The position numbers were made by a program, and so were the translations under genes. Below the pieces are notes generated by a model, which was not told the DNA's origin, searched no databases, and saw only the letters and a list, made by a program, of their open reading frames with translations. A stretch of 64,000 bases of DNA from Pelomonas sp937871895 (GTDB lineage: Bacteria; Pseudomonadota; Gammaproteobacteria; Burkholderiales; Burkholderiaceae_C), in assembly GCF_046348265.1 (NCBI RefSeq), contig NZ_JAXMEO010000012.1; one strand, 5' to 3'. Position 1 is the first letter of the stretch, and every line of letters begins with the position of its first letter. This document shows, one piece after another, positions 51,925 to 59,869 of this stretch.

Positions 51925-53106
51925 ATGCCTGCCATCGACCAGCACCTCATCACCATCACGCAACGGCCCGACCTCGTCTTTGCCTCGGGCCGAGGCAGTT
52001 GGCTGACGGCCGAGGGTGGCAAGCGCTACCTGGACCTGATGCAAGGCTGGGCCGTCAACAGCCTCGGCCACAGCCCGGCACTGATCACCGAGGCGCTGGC
52101 GCGGCAGTCGCAGCAGCTGCTGACGCCCAGCCCCGCCTACTTCAACCGCCCCATGCTGCAACTGGCCGAGCGCCTGGCAGGCTTGAGCGGGCTGGAGCGC
52201 GTCTTCCTGGCCAGCTCGGGCGCCGAGGCCAACGAGGGCGCGATCAAGCTGGCGCGGCGCTGGGGCAGCCGCAAGCGGGGTGGCGCGCACGAGATCCTGA
52301 GCTTCCAGGACGCCTTCCACGGCCGCACGCTGGCGGCGATGAGCGCCTCGGGCAAACCGGGCTGGGACGCCATCTACCCCGCCATGCCCAGCGGCTTTGC
52401 CAAGGCGCGGCTCAACGACATGGCCTCGGTGGAGCGGGCGCTGTCGCCCCAGACCGTGGCGGTGATGCTGGAGCTGGTGCAGGGCGAGGCGGGTGTTGTG
52501 ATCGCCGACCCCGGCTTTGTGCGCGAGCTGCGTGCGCTGACTCAAGAGCGCGGCCTGCTGCTGATCGTGGACGAGGTGCAGACCGGCATCGGCCGCTGCG
52601 GCACCGCCTTTGCGCACCAGCAGTACGGCATCGAGCCCGACCTCATGACCCTGGCCAAGGGCCTGGGCGGCGGCGTGCCGCTCTCGGCGCTGCTGTGCAA
52701 GGAGGCTTTCAATTGCTTCGAGCCCGGCGACCAAGGCGGCACCTTTTGCGGCAATGCCTTGATGGCGGCCGTGGGCCTCGCGGTGGTGAACGAGGTCTGC
52801 CGGCCGGACTTCCTGGCGGGCGTGCAAGCCCGCGCGGCTCAGCTGTCAGCCGGCCTGCAGGCCGTGGCGCGGGACTACGGCCTTGTCGGCGAGCGGGGCT
52901 TGGGGCTGCTGCGCGCGTTGGAGCTGCCCTCGCCTATCGCGCCTGCAGTCGTGGCGGCCGCCCAGGCGTTGGCGCCGGTTGGCTTGCTCCTCAATGCGCC
53001 AAGGCCGCATCTGGTGCGCTTCATGCCGGCGCTGAACGTGAGCAGCGACGAGATTGACGAGGGTCTGGCGCTGCTGCGCCGGGCGTTGAGCGCCGTCGCG
53101 GCCTGA
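51925..53106 (+). CDS. Class III PLP aminotransferase, acetylornithine aminotransferase-like
   Basis: The 393-residue enzyme has FASGRGSWLTAEGGKRYLDL, SSGAEANEGAIKLAR, the DEVQTGIGRCG motif and the PLP lysine in MTLAKGLGGGVPLSAL. The layout is that of ArgD and related omega-amino acid transaminases. It uses 2-oxoglutarate or another keto acid as acceptor; the donor is probably acetylornithine or a similar amine. It stands alone with the GlxA-type regulator divergent. ATG 51925 fits the family start; a long upstream frame is a shadow of the regulator gene. Confidence 0.87.
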   Translation: MPAIDQHLITITQRPDLVFASGRGSWLTAEGGKRYLDLMQGWAVNSLGHSPALITEALARQSQQLLTPSPAYFNRPMLQLAERLAGLSGLERVFLASSGAEANEGAIKLARRWGSRKRGGAHEILSFQDAFHGRTLAAMSASGKPGWDAIYPAMPSGFAKARLNDMASVERALSPQTVAVMLELVQGEAGVVIADPGFVRELRALTQERGLLLIVDEVQTGIGRCGTAFAHQQYGIEPDLMTLAKGLGGGVPLSALLCKEAFNCFEPGDQGGTFCGNALMAAVGLAVVNEVCRPDFLAGVQARAAQLSAGLQAVARDYGLVGERGLGLLRALELPSPIAPAVVAAAQALAPVGLLLNAPRPHLVRFMPALNVSSDEIDEGLALLRRALSAVAA

Positions 53107-53109
53107 GCC

Positions 53110-53739
53110 CTACTCCTTCGTCCCAAAAATCTTGTCTCCGGCGTCACCGAGGCCCGGGATGATGTAGCCGAGCTCATTGAGATGGCTGTCGATGGCCGCC
53201 GTCCAGCAGCGCACATCCGGGTGCGCGTCATTCAGCGCCTTGACGCCCTCAGGCGCCGCCACTAGCACCAGGGCGCGGATGTCCTTGCAGCCGCGCTCTT
53301 TGAGCAGGTCGATGGTCGCAATCATGGAGCCGGCAGTGGCGAGCATGGGATCCACGATCAGCGCGGTGCGCTGCTCCAGCTTGCCGACGAAGCGTTCGAA
53401 GTAATGCACCGGCTTCAAGGTCTCGTGGTCGCGCGCCAGGCCCACCACCGAGACCTTGACGTTGGGCAGGATCTCCAGCACACCGTCCAGCATGCCGAGG
53501 CCGGCGCGCAGGATGGGCACGACGGTGACCTTCTTGCCCGCGATCTGCTCGATGGGCGTGGGGCCGCACCACCCGTCAATGCTCGTGGCCTCGACTGGAA
53601 AATCGGCCGTGGCCTCGTAGGTCAGCAGTTGGGCAACTTCGCCCGTCAGCTCGCGGAACTTCTTGGTCGAGATCTCGGCCTCGCGCAGCAGGCCGATCTT
53701 GTGTTTGACGAGCGGGTGTTTGACTTCGATCACCGGCAT
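53110..53739 (-). CDS. upp: Uracil phosphoribosyltransferase
   Basis: The 209-residue enzyme has the expected length and motifs: HPLVKHKIGLLRE at the start, VPILRAGLGMLDGVL, the PRPP loop LIVDPMLATAGSM and the uracil site in GYIIPGLGDAGDKIFGT. It converts uracil and PRPP to UMP in pyrimidine salvage. It lies 13 bp after rlmB on the same strand and is probably cotranscribed with it. Confidence 0.97.
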   Translation of the reverse strand: MPVIEVKHPLVKHKIGLLREAEISTKKFRELTGEVAQLLTYEATADFPVEATSIDGWCGPTPIEQIAGKKVTVVPILRAGLGMLDGVLEILPNVKVSVVGLARDHETLKPVHYFERFVGKLEQRTALIVDPMLATAGSMIATIDLLKERGCKDIRALVLVAAPEGVKALNDAHPDVRCWTAAIDSHLNELGYIIPGLGDAGDKIFGTKE

Positions 53740-53752
53740 GGCGGAGCCTCCT

Positions 53753-54493
53753 TCAACGGCGCTGGCGCAGCGCCTCGTAGAGGCATACGCCAGCCGCGAC
53801 CGACACGTTCAGGCTTTCGACCGCGCCGGCCATGGGGATGCGCACGAGCTCGTCACAGGTCTTGGCCGTGAGCTGGCGCATGCCTTCACCCTCGGCGCCC
53901 AGCACCAGGGCCACGGGGCGATTCAGGTCGAGGTCGTAGATGGAGCGCTCGGCGCTGTCGCTGGTGCCGACCACCCAGATGTCGCGCTCCTTGAGCTCGC
54001 CCAGGGTGCGGGCCAGGTTGGTCACCATCAGATAGGGCACGGTCTCGGCGGCGCCGCTGGCCACCTTGGCAACGGTGGCATTGAGGCCCACGGCCCGGTC
54101 ACGCGGGGCGACGACGGCATGCGCCCCGGCGCCATCGGCCACGCGCAGGCAGGCGCCGAGGTTGTGCGGGTCGGTCACGCCGTCGAGTACGAGGACCAGG
54201 GGCGGGCCTTTGACCTCGTCGAGCACATCGTCGAGCGAATGCTTGGGCGCCAGCGCCTGCACGCGGGCTACCACGCCCTGGTGGCGCGGGCCACCGGCCA
54301 GCTGGGTCAGGCGCTCGTCGGGAGTCTCGATGAGGCGGGCGCCGGCCTCACGCACACGCTCCACAAAGCTGCGCATGCGCGCGTCACGGCGGCTGGGGTC
54401 GATATGGACTTCGGAGACCGACTCGGGGTGGGTCTTGAGCCGGACAGTGACGGCATGAAAACCGTAAAGGACGGCGTTGGCGGGCTTGGACAT
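53753..54493 (-). CDS. rlmB: 23S rRNA (guanosine-2'-O)-methyltransferase RlmB
   Basis: The 246-residue SpoU-family enzyme has an N-terminal substrate-binding domain (about 1-80, LYGFHAVTVRLKTHP) and a knotted SAM domain with DPHNLGACLRVADGAGAHAV, LVLGAEGEGM and IPMAGAVESLNVSVAAGV (motifs 1-3). It methylates G2251 of 23S rRNA. ATG 54493 is used; one three codons upstream is possible. It precedes upp. Confidence 0.95.
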   Translation of the reverse strand: MSKPANAVLYGFHAVTVRLKTHPESVSEVHIDPSRRDARMRSFVERVREAGARLIETPDERLTQLAGGPRHQGVVARVQALAPKHSLDDVLDEVKGPPLVLVLDGVTDPHNLGACLRVADGAGAHAVVAPRDRAVGLNATVAKVASGAAETVPYLMVTNLARTLGELKERDIWVVGTSDSAERSIYDLDLNRPVALVLGAEGEGMRQLTAKTCDELVRIPMAGAVESLNVSVAAGVCLYEALRQRR

Positions 54494-54511
54494 GGCCGCC
54501 ATGGTAGACGG

Positions 54512-55315
54512 TCAGTTCTTGGGTTGACGCGCCTTCACATAGCCCATGATGTTGACGAAGCTGTCGGTCCAAAAGCGCTGGCGGTGCCGGGCCAGGTGGT
54601 CGAGCAAGGCCGCGTGCGCTTCGCGCGTGACGTTGAGGTAGTCGGCGCCCACGCCGTGGAAGAGCAGCACCACCATGCCGCGCTTGGCAGCCGCATCGTC
54701 AACCAGGGCGATCAACTGCTGAGCGCTGTAGCCCTCGGCGGAGATGGTGGGCACGGCGTAGGGGTCCAGCTGGGCCGGGTCGGCGATGACGCCGCTGCCG
54801 GCGCTGCGGTAGGCCACGAAGTGCTGGCGCAGCGCGGCGCCAAAGTCCTGCCCGCTGGCGTTGAGCTCCAGGCAGGGTGGCGTGAACGTGCGCTGCGTCT
54901 GGCCGTCGAGCGAATGCAGCCAGACGTTGGCGGCTATCACCTGCTCTTGCACCTGGGCGGGCAGGATGTGGTCGAGGTCGTGGTGGGCAGACACCCAGTC
55001 CCGCGCGGGCTGGCTGGCCGAGCAGGCGTGGAAGAGGCTGTGGTTGCCCAGCTCATGCCCCGCCTTGGCGGCGCGGCGCCACTCAAGCAGGCGCTTTGGC
55101 ACGGTGGGCGCATTGATGGGCAGGTAGAAGCTGGCTTTGAGATGGCGCTGGTTGAGCGCGGGGATCACGGTGTCGAGCTGCGAGGCCAGGCCGTCGTCAT
55201 AGCCGAGGCTCACGGCCGCCTGTGCGCCTTTGGGCCAGGCCCAATCGCCGGCCCAGGCCGGCGCCAGCAGCGATACGGCCAGCGCGGCCACCATCAAGGA
55301 AAACTTCTTGCTCAT
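54512..55315 (-). CDS. Exported polysaccharide deacetylase family protein
   Basis: The 267-residue protein has a signal peptide (about 1-22, ending AWA) and a NodB-like deacetylase fold: SLGYDDGLASQLD (the Asp pair), HELGNHSLFHAC (metal histidines) and VVLLFHGVG near the end. It would deacetylate a surface polysaccharide or peptidoglycan in the periplasm. AAGGGT before ATG 55315 supports this start. It follows the DUF1624 gene on the same strand by 18 bp. Confidence 0.86.
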   Translation of the reverse strand: MSKKFSLMVAALAVSLLAPAWAGDWAWPKGAQAAVSLGYDDGLASQLDTVIPALNQRHLKASFYLPINAPTVPKRLLEWRRAAKAGHELGNHSLFHACSASQPARDWVSAHHDLDHILPAQVQEQVIAANVWLHSLDGQTQRTFTPPCLELNASGQDFGAALRQHFVAYRSAGSGVIADPAQLDPYAVPTISAEGYSAQQLIALVDDAAAKRGMVVLLFHGVGADYLNVTREAHAALLDHLARHRQRFWTDSFVNIMGYVKARQPKN

Positions 55316-55333
55316 CACCACACCCTTCGCGTC

Positions 55334-56050
55334 TCAAAGCACGGTCAGCAGACCAAGCAAGCCCAGCAAGACCGGCTGATGCAGCATGTAGATGCTGAGC
55401 GGCCAGCGGCCCAGCAGCGCCAAGCCTCGGGCGCCGGGCGGGAGTCTGCCTGACCAGCGCTCGGGCTGGCTGCGGGTGAACACGAAGCCGAACAGCATGA
55501 CACCCAGCCAGGGCAGCACGGGGGCGTAGTCCTCGGTGACCGGCTTGTGCGTGACCAAGCCCAGCCAGTTGGTCCAGCGGCTGTCAAAGAAGGGGTGGCC
55601 GCCCAGTTGCGGCGCCACCAAAGCGGCTGCCGCAAGCAGCAGCAGCGCCCAGGCCGGCCAGCGCGCCAGGCCCAAGCGCAGCAGCAGCAGCATCACGGCC
55701 ATGCCGTGCAGGATGCCAAAGCTGATCCAGCCACGCGGGAACATCCACCACGAGCCGGCCGACACCAGCAGCGCGCAGCCCGCAACCTGCAACCAGCGGC
55801 GCCAGAAGCGACGGGCGCTTTGCCCCGCCTGCAAAGCCAAGGCCTGGCCACCGCCCGCGCAGAAGACGAACAGGGTCACGATGACGACGCGCTGCCAGGT
55901 CCAGACCGGGTCGCGGTAGAAGTCTTGCTTGATCCAGCCGAAGTGGTTGAGGTCGAAGCAGAAATGAAAACCCACCATCCACACGATGGCGGCGCCGCGC
56001 AGGGCGTCGAGCCGGTCGGCCCGAGTGGACGAGAGGACGGGGCCGTGCAT
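55334..56050 (-). CDS. DUF1624 membrane protein (acyltransferase-like)
   Basis: The 238-residue inner-membrane protein has about six helices and the DUF1624 start RADRLDALRGAAIVWMVGFHFCFDL, then GGGQALALQ, FGILHGMAVMLLL, WLGVMLFGFV and LSIYMLHQPVL near the end. The family is related to heparan-alpha-glucosaminide acetyltransferases, which move acetyl groups across membranes. Its adjacency to a polysaccharide deacetylase hints at sugar acetylation balance; this is inference. Confidence 0.85.
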   Translation of the reverse strand: MHGPVLSSTRADRLDALRGAAIVWMVGFHFCFDLNHFGWIKQDFYRDPVWTWQRVVIVTLFVFCAGGGQALALQAGQSARRFWRRWLQVAGCALLVSAGSWWMFPRGWISFGILHGMAVMLLLLRLGLARWPAWALLLLAAAALVAPQLGGHPFFDSRWTNWLGLVTHKPVTEDYAPVLPWLGVMLFGFVFTRSQPERWSGRLPPGARGLALLGRWPLSIYMLHQPVLLGLLGLLTVL

Positions 56051-56059
56051 GGGCCAGTG

Positions 56060-56689
56060 TCAGGGGCTGCCGGGCAGGTTGCGCTGACGCTGCTGCTCGC
56101 GCCAGGCGCGGCGCGCCGCCTGGGCCTGGGCAGCAGTCTCTTGCTCACGCTGACGGGCGATGCGTGTGCCTTCCTCCGGATCGGCCGCGCTATGCATGCC
56201 TTCGGCGCGCAGGCGCGCCTCGTAGGCGCCCGAGTTGCTGGACTGCGCGGCCTGCGCCTCGCGGCTGATGCGCCAGTCGGCCTCGGTATAGCGGCCCTGG
56301 CCCTTGGCGCACTGCCGCGCGCGGCGGATCTCGTCGATCATGAACTGCCGGGCCTCGGTGCTGAGGCTGGTGGAGCTGGCGCGGGTTTCCATGTCGCGAA
56401 GCTCGGTGCTGCTGGGGCAAACGTTGGCGGGCGGCTCAGCCGCCGTGGGTTTGGCGGCTGCCAGCGCCGCAGACACCGTGCTGCTCGCAGGCTGCCGGGG
56501 CGCATCGGCCACGTTGGCCTGCAATCGCTGGGGGCTGAGGCTGGCGCCACGGTCCGGGCAGGGCCGGTCCGTGTAGCGGGTTTGCCCGTCGATCTCGCAC
56601 TTCCAGACGCCCTGGGCCAGCGCCGTGGCCGGGAGCGCAAAGCTCAAAGCAAGTGCAAGCAAGGGGCTGGAAAAAACGGCTGGCGTCAC
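56060..56689 (-). CDS. Exported DUF4124 protein
   Basis: The 209-residue protein has a signal peptide (about 1-25, LALALSFALPATALAQ) and a DUF4124 domain at the mature N-terminus (VWKCEIDGQTRYTDRPCPD). A Gln/Arg/Ala-rich helical region follows and ends the protein. A strong GGAGGA lies 7 nt before a GTG at 56687-56689, so that start is chosen rather than the ATG 11 codons upstream. The function is unknown; a periplasmic place is likely. Confidence 0.82.
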   Translation of the reverse strand: MTPAVFSSPLLALALSFALPATALAQGVWKCEIDGQTRYTDRPCPDRGASLSPQRLQANVADAPRQPASSTVSAALAAAKPTAAEPPANVCPSSTELRDMETRASSTSLSTEARQFMIDEIRRARQCAKGQGRYTEADWRISREAQAAQSSNSGAYEARLRAEGMHSAADPEEGTRIARQREQETAAQAQAARRAWREQQRQRNLPGSP

Positions 56690-56790
56690 GATCTTGTCCT
56701 CCAACTTGGCCAGCCCGCGCAACGCGGCACCCTCGCCCCTCGCTGACAGCCAACCAAAATGGAAGCCGCATCTTCGCCCGGATTTGAACC

Positions 56791-57903
56791 ATGCCCGCTA
56801 CCGCCCTGCTCCGCCGCCCCGTCGTCCTGCTCACCGCTGGCCTCGTCGCCCTGGCGGCGGCCGGGTGCTGGCATATCGACGCCCAGAGCAAGCCAGCGGC
56901 CCAACCCCGTGCCGTCACGCCGCGCGGGGCGCTGGACGCCGACGAGACCAACAACATCAATGTCTTCAAGAAGACCTCGCCCTCGGTCGTCCACATCACC
57001 AACCTGGCACTGCAGCGTGACCTGTTCTCGCTGAGGGTGACCGAGCAGCCCCAAGGCACGGGCACGGGCTTCATCTGGGACGAGAACGGCCACATCGTCA
57101 CCAACTTCCACGTCATCCAGGGCGCCAACGCGGCGACGGTGACGCTGTCGGACCAAAGCGTGCACCCGGCCAAGCTGGTGGGCGCCTTCCCCGACCGCGA
57201 CCTGGCGGTGCTGCGCGTGGACGTGCCCAAGGAGAAGCTCGCGCCCATCGCCATCGGCACCAGCCGGGAGCTGCAGGTCGGCCAGAAGGTCTATGCGATC
57301 GGCAACCCCTTTGGCCTGGACCAGACCTTGACGACCGGCATCGTCTCGGCACTGAACCGCGAGATCGAGTCGGTGACCCGCCGCACCATCAAGGGCGCGA
57401 TCCAGACCGACGCCGCCATCAACCCCGGCAACTCGGGCGGCCCGCTGCTCGACTCGGCCGGCCGCTTGATTGGCGTGAACACCTCGATCTACAGCCCCAG
57501 CGGCGCCAGCGCCGGCATCGGCTTTGCCATTCCTGTGGACGAGGTCAACCGCATCGTGCCGCGCCTGATCCGCGACGGGCGCTTCATCCGCCCGGCCCTG
57601 GGCGTGACGGCCGGCGCCGCGCAGCTGAGCCAAAGCCTGGGCGCTCCCAAGGGCGTGCTGCTGGTGGGCGTGGTGTCTGGCGGCCCGGCCGCGCAGGCGG
57701 GCCTGCAGGCCTACACCCGGGGGCGAGACGGCCGCATCGTGCCGGGCGACGTGATCACCGCCGTGAACGACCAGCCGGTGGCCGACCTGGACGACATGCT
57801 CGGCCTGCTGGAGCAGCGCCAGATCGGCGAGAAGGTGGTGCTGAGCGTCTGGCGCTCTGGGCAGACCCGGCGTGTCATCGCCACGCTGGGCAGCTCGGAT
57901 TGA
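56791..57903 (+). CDS. HtrA/DegP-like serine protease (S1C) with one PDZ domain
   Basis: The 370-residue protein has a lipoprotein-like signal (LVALAAAGC) and a trypsin-like domain with the catalytic His in NFHVIQG, Asp in DRDLAVLRV and Ser in NPGNSGGPLLD. One PDZ domain (~270-365) follows with VVSGGPAAQAGLQ and GDVITAVNDQPV. It resembles periplasmic DegS/DegQ-like proteases that handle misfolded envelope proteins. The probable membrane lipid anchor makes it more DegS-like in place. It stands alone, divergent from the DUF4124 gene. Confidence 0.9.
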   Translation: MPATALLRRPVVLLTAGLVALAAAGCWHIDAQSKPAAQPRAVTPRGALDADETNNINVFKKTSPSVVHITNLALQRDLFSLRVTEQPQGTGTGFIWDENGHIVTNFHVIQGANAATVTLSDQSVHPAKLVGAFPDRDLAVLRVDVPKEKLAPIAIGTSRELQVGQKVYAIGNPFGLDQTLTTGIVSALNREIESVTRRTIKGAIQTDAAINPGNSGGPLLDSAGRLIGVNTSIYSPSGASAGIGFAIPVDEVNRIVPRLIRDGRFIRPALGVTAGAAQLSQSLGAPKGVLLVGVVSGGPAAQAGLQAYTRGRDGRIVPGDVITAVNDQPVADLDDMLGLLEQRQIGEKVVLSVWRSGQTRRVIATLGSSD

Positions 57904-57904
57904 A

Positions 57905-57919
57905 CCCGCCCCTGGCGGG
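57905..57919 (+). terminator. Weak hairpin after the HtrA-like gene
   Basis: CCCGCC-CCT-GGCGGG forms a perfect 6-bp stem just after the stop codon. There is no T-run, so termination is uncertain. Confidence 0.35.
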
Positions 57920-58138
57920 CGTTCGAGCGTCAGCCCAGCGTCAAGTTGCGTAGCGAATCCACCGACGCGCTGCGAGCTCCCATGAAATCGGCCATTACTG
58001 CACACCTGCACGGACAGCTCTGCCACTATTCTTGAAGCGTTGTCACACCGAAGCCTGCGTCTCGGTGCACTGGTGTGGCCAGGCTATGCGCCGTGATCCG
58101 CCAGTCGGTGGCCGGATCCTCGGGGAGAAAGGGTCCGT

Positions 58139-59851
58139 ATGCAGTTTCCAAGCGCCCAGCGCCCGGCCAGTGCCGGTCAGGCCGGCTCAGCGCCACTTTC
58201 TGGCTTGCGCTACTTCTGGAGCGGCCGTGGCCTCTTCAGGCCCGGTGTGGTGCTGTTGCGGTCGCAGCGCTTCCGCACCAAGGCCTGGATCATCAGCCTG
58301 AGCTTCCTGCTGCCGGTCATCATCCTGGCACAGGGCTATTTCAGCTCGCAGCGCGAAGCGCGCGAGGTGGCGCTGGCAGAGCTGCAAGGCGTGGCCGACG
58401 TGCGCCAGCTGAGCAAGCAACTCAACGAATTGCAGGCCAAGGCCGGCGACGCCGCACGGCGCCAGGAACTGCTGGCGGACTACGAAAAGATTGCCGACCG
58501 CAGCGGCCTCATCCTCGACCCCGAAGCGCCCAGCTACTACGCGATGGATGCCGCCCTGTTGGTGCTGCCGCAGCTGACCGACCTGGCCACGGAGCAGGCG
58601 GCGGGCAAGTCGGGCGAGGCCACGGTGGCGCGCATCAACGATGCCCGCAAGCGGCTGAGCGCAGGCCTGGCGCGACTGGAAGCCGCCGTCAAGACCGATG
58701 CCGATACCCTGGCCCTGGTGCGCGGCGTACAGGCCAGCCTGACCGGCGACAAGGCCGACAAGGTCGAGGCCCTGTGGCGGGCCCAGGCCCAAATGACCGA
58801 TCTGCTGGAGCGTTTGCTCCATGAGCGCTCCGCGCGCATCAGCAGCGAGTCCTGGCGCATGGGATTGCTGATCGTGCTGTCCCTGCTGGCCGGCACCTAC
58901 CTGTTCTACAGCTTCGCGCTCGTCACCGGGGGCGGCATCTCGATGATTGCGCAGCGCATTCGCGTGGTGGCGGCGGGCAATCTCGTGGGCTCCAGCCATG
59001 CCTGGGGCAACGACGAGTTCGCCTACGTGGCGCGCCGCGTGGGCGAGATGCAGAAAGTGCTCAAAGACTCGATGGAGCACATCACCACAGCGGCCGACAA
59101 GGTGGCCGAGGTCAGCGAAGAGTTGCAGTCCTCCAACGACCTGCTGGAGGTGGGTGCGGCCAGCAGCGCCGAGACCCTGTCCATCGCCGGCAAGTCGCTG
59201 GAGGACATGCGAGAGGTGGTGCGCGCGGTGGACGAGAGCGTCAAGGGCGCGGCCGAGGAGTCGGTGCGCAACGAGGCCGTGGCCGTGCGCGGCGGCGAGC
59301 AGCTGAGCGCCGCCGTGGCCACCATGCAGGAGGTGGAAGTGGCTGCCCGGCGCATCGCCGAGATCATTGGCCTGATCGACCAGATCGCATTCCAGACCAA
59401 TCTGCTGGCCTTGAATGCGGCCGTGGAGGCTGCCCGTGCCGGCGAAAGCGGCCGCGGCTTTGCCGTGGTGGCGGGCGAGGTGCGCGTGCTGGCGGGCCGC
59501 ACGGCCAACGCGGCCAAGGACATTCGCAATCTGATCAACGACAGCGTGGAGTCCAGCCAACGTGGCTCCGCGCAAGTGCGCACCAGCGGCGAGGCGATTC
59601 AGGCCCTGGTGGCTTCAGCCAGCCAACTGCGCTCGACGCTGGCCGACATCACGCACAGCACGCAGGCGCAGGTGGGCCATATGAAGGCCATCACCGACAC
59701 CATGTTCGACCTCAAGACGGTGAGCGAACAGACCACGCTGATGGTGGGCCAAAGCCTGACCAGCGCCGACACCATGAAGCAGCTGTCCGACCAGCTGCGC
59801 GAAGAGGCGCGGCGCTTCCAGCTGAGCGCCGACGACAACGCGCGGCTCTGA
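58139..59851 (+). CDS. Methyl-accepting chemotaxis protein
   Basis: The 570-residue receptor has a membrane helix at about 44-64, a periplasmic helical sensor (~65-235), a second helix at ~240-265, a HAMP-like linker and a cytoplasmic signalling domain. The hairpin tip IDQIAFQTNLLALNAAVEAA and RAGESGRGFAVVAGEVR are intact for CheA/CheW binding. The sensor is of the four-helix kind (LQGVADVRQLSKQLNELQAK), and no C-terminal CheR-tethering pentapeptide is present. The ligand is unknown. No che genes are adjacent. Confidence 0.92.
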   Translation: MQFPSAQRPASAGQAGSAPLSGLRYFWSGRGLFRPGVVLLRSQRFRTKAWIISLSFLLPVIILAQGYFSSQREAREVALAELQGVADVRQLSKQLNELQAKAGDAARRQELLADYEKIADRSGLILDPEAPSYYAMDAALLVLPQLTDLATEQAAGKSGEATVARINDARKRLSAGLARLEAAVKTDADTLALVRGVQASLTGDKADKVEALWRAQAQMTDLLERLLHERSARISSESWRMGLLIVLSLLAGTYLFYSFALVTGGGISMIAQRIRVVAAGNLVGSSHAWGNDEFAYVARRVGEMQKVLKDSMEHITTAADKVAEVSEELQSSNDLLEVGAASSAETLSIAGKSLEDMREVVRAVDESVKGAAEESVRNEAVAVRGGEQLSAAVATMQEVEVAARRIAEIIGLIDQIAFQTNLLALNAAVEAARAGESGRGFAVVAGEVRVLAGRTANAAKDIRNLINDSVESSQRGSAQVRTSGEAIQALVASASQLRSTLADITHSTQAQVGHMKAITDTMFDLKTVSEQTTLMVGQSLTSADTMKQLSDQLREEARRFQLSADDNARL

Positions 59852-59869
59852 GCCGCGCCCAATGCGCAA

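Noticed and set aside
53663..55453. A 596-codon plus-strand frame
   Set aside because: It is antisense to rlmB and the polysaccharide deacetylase and carries no domain.
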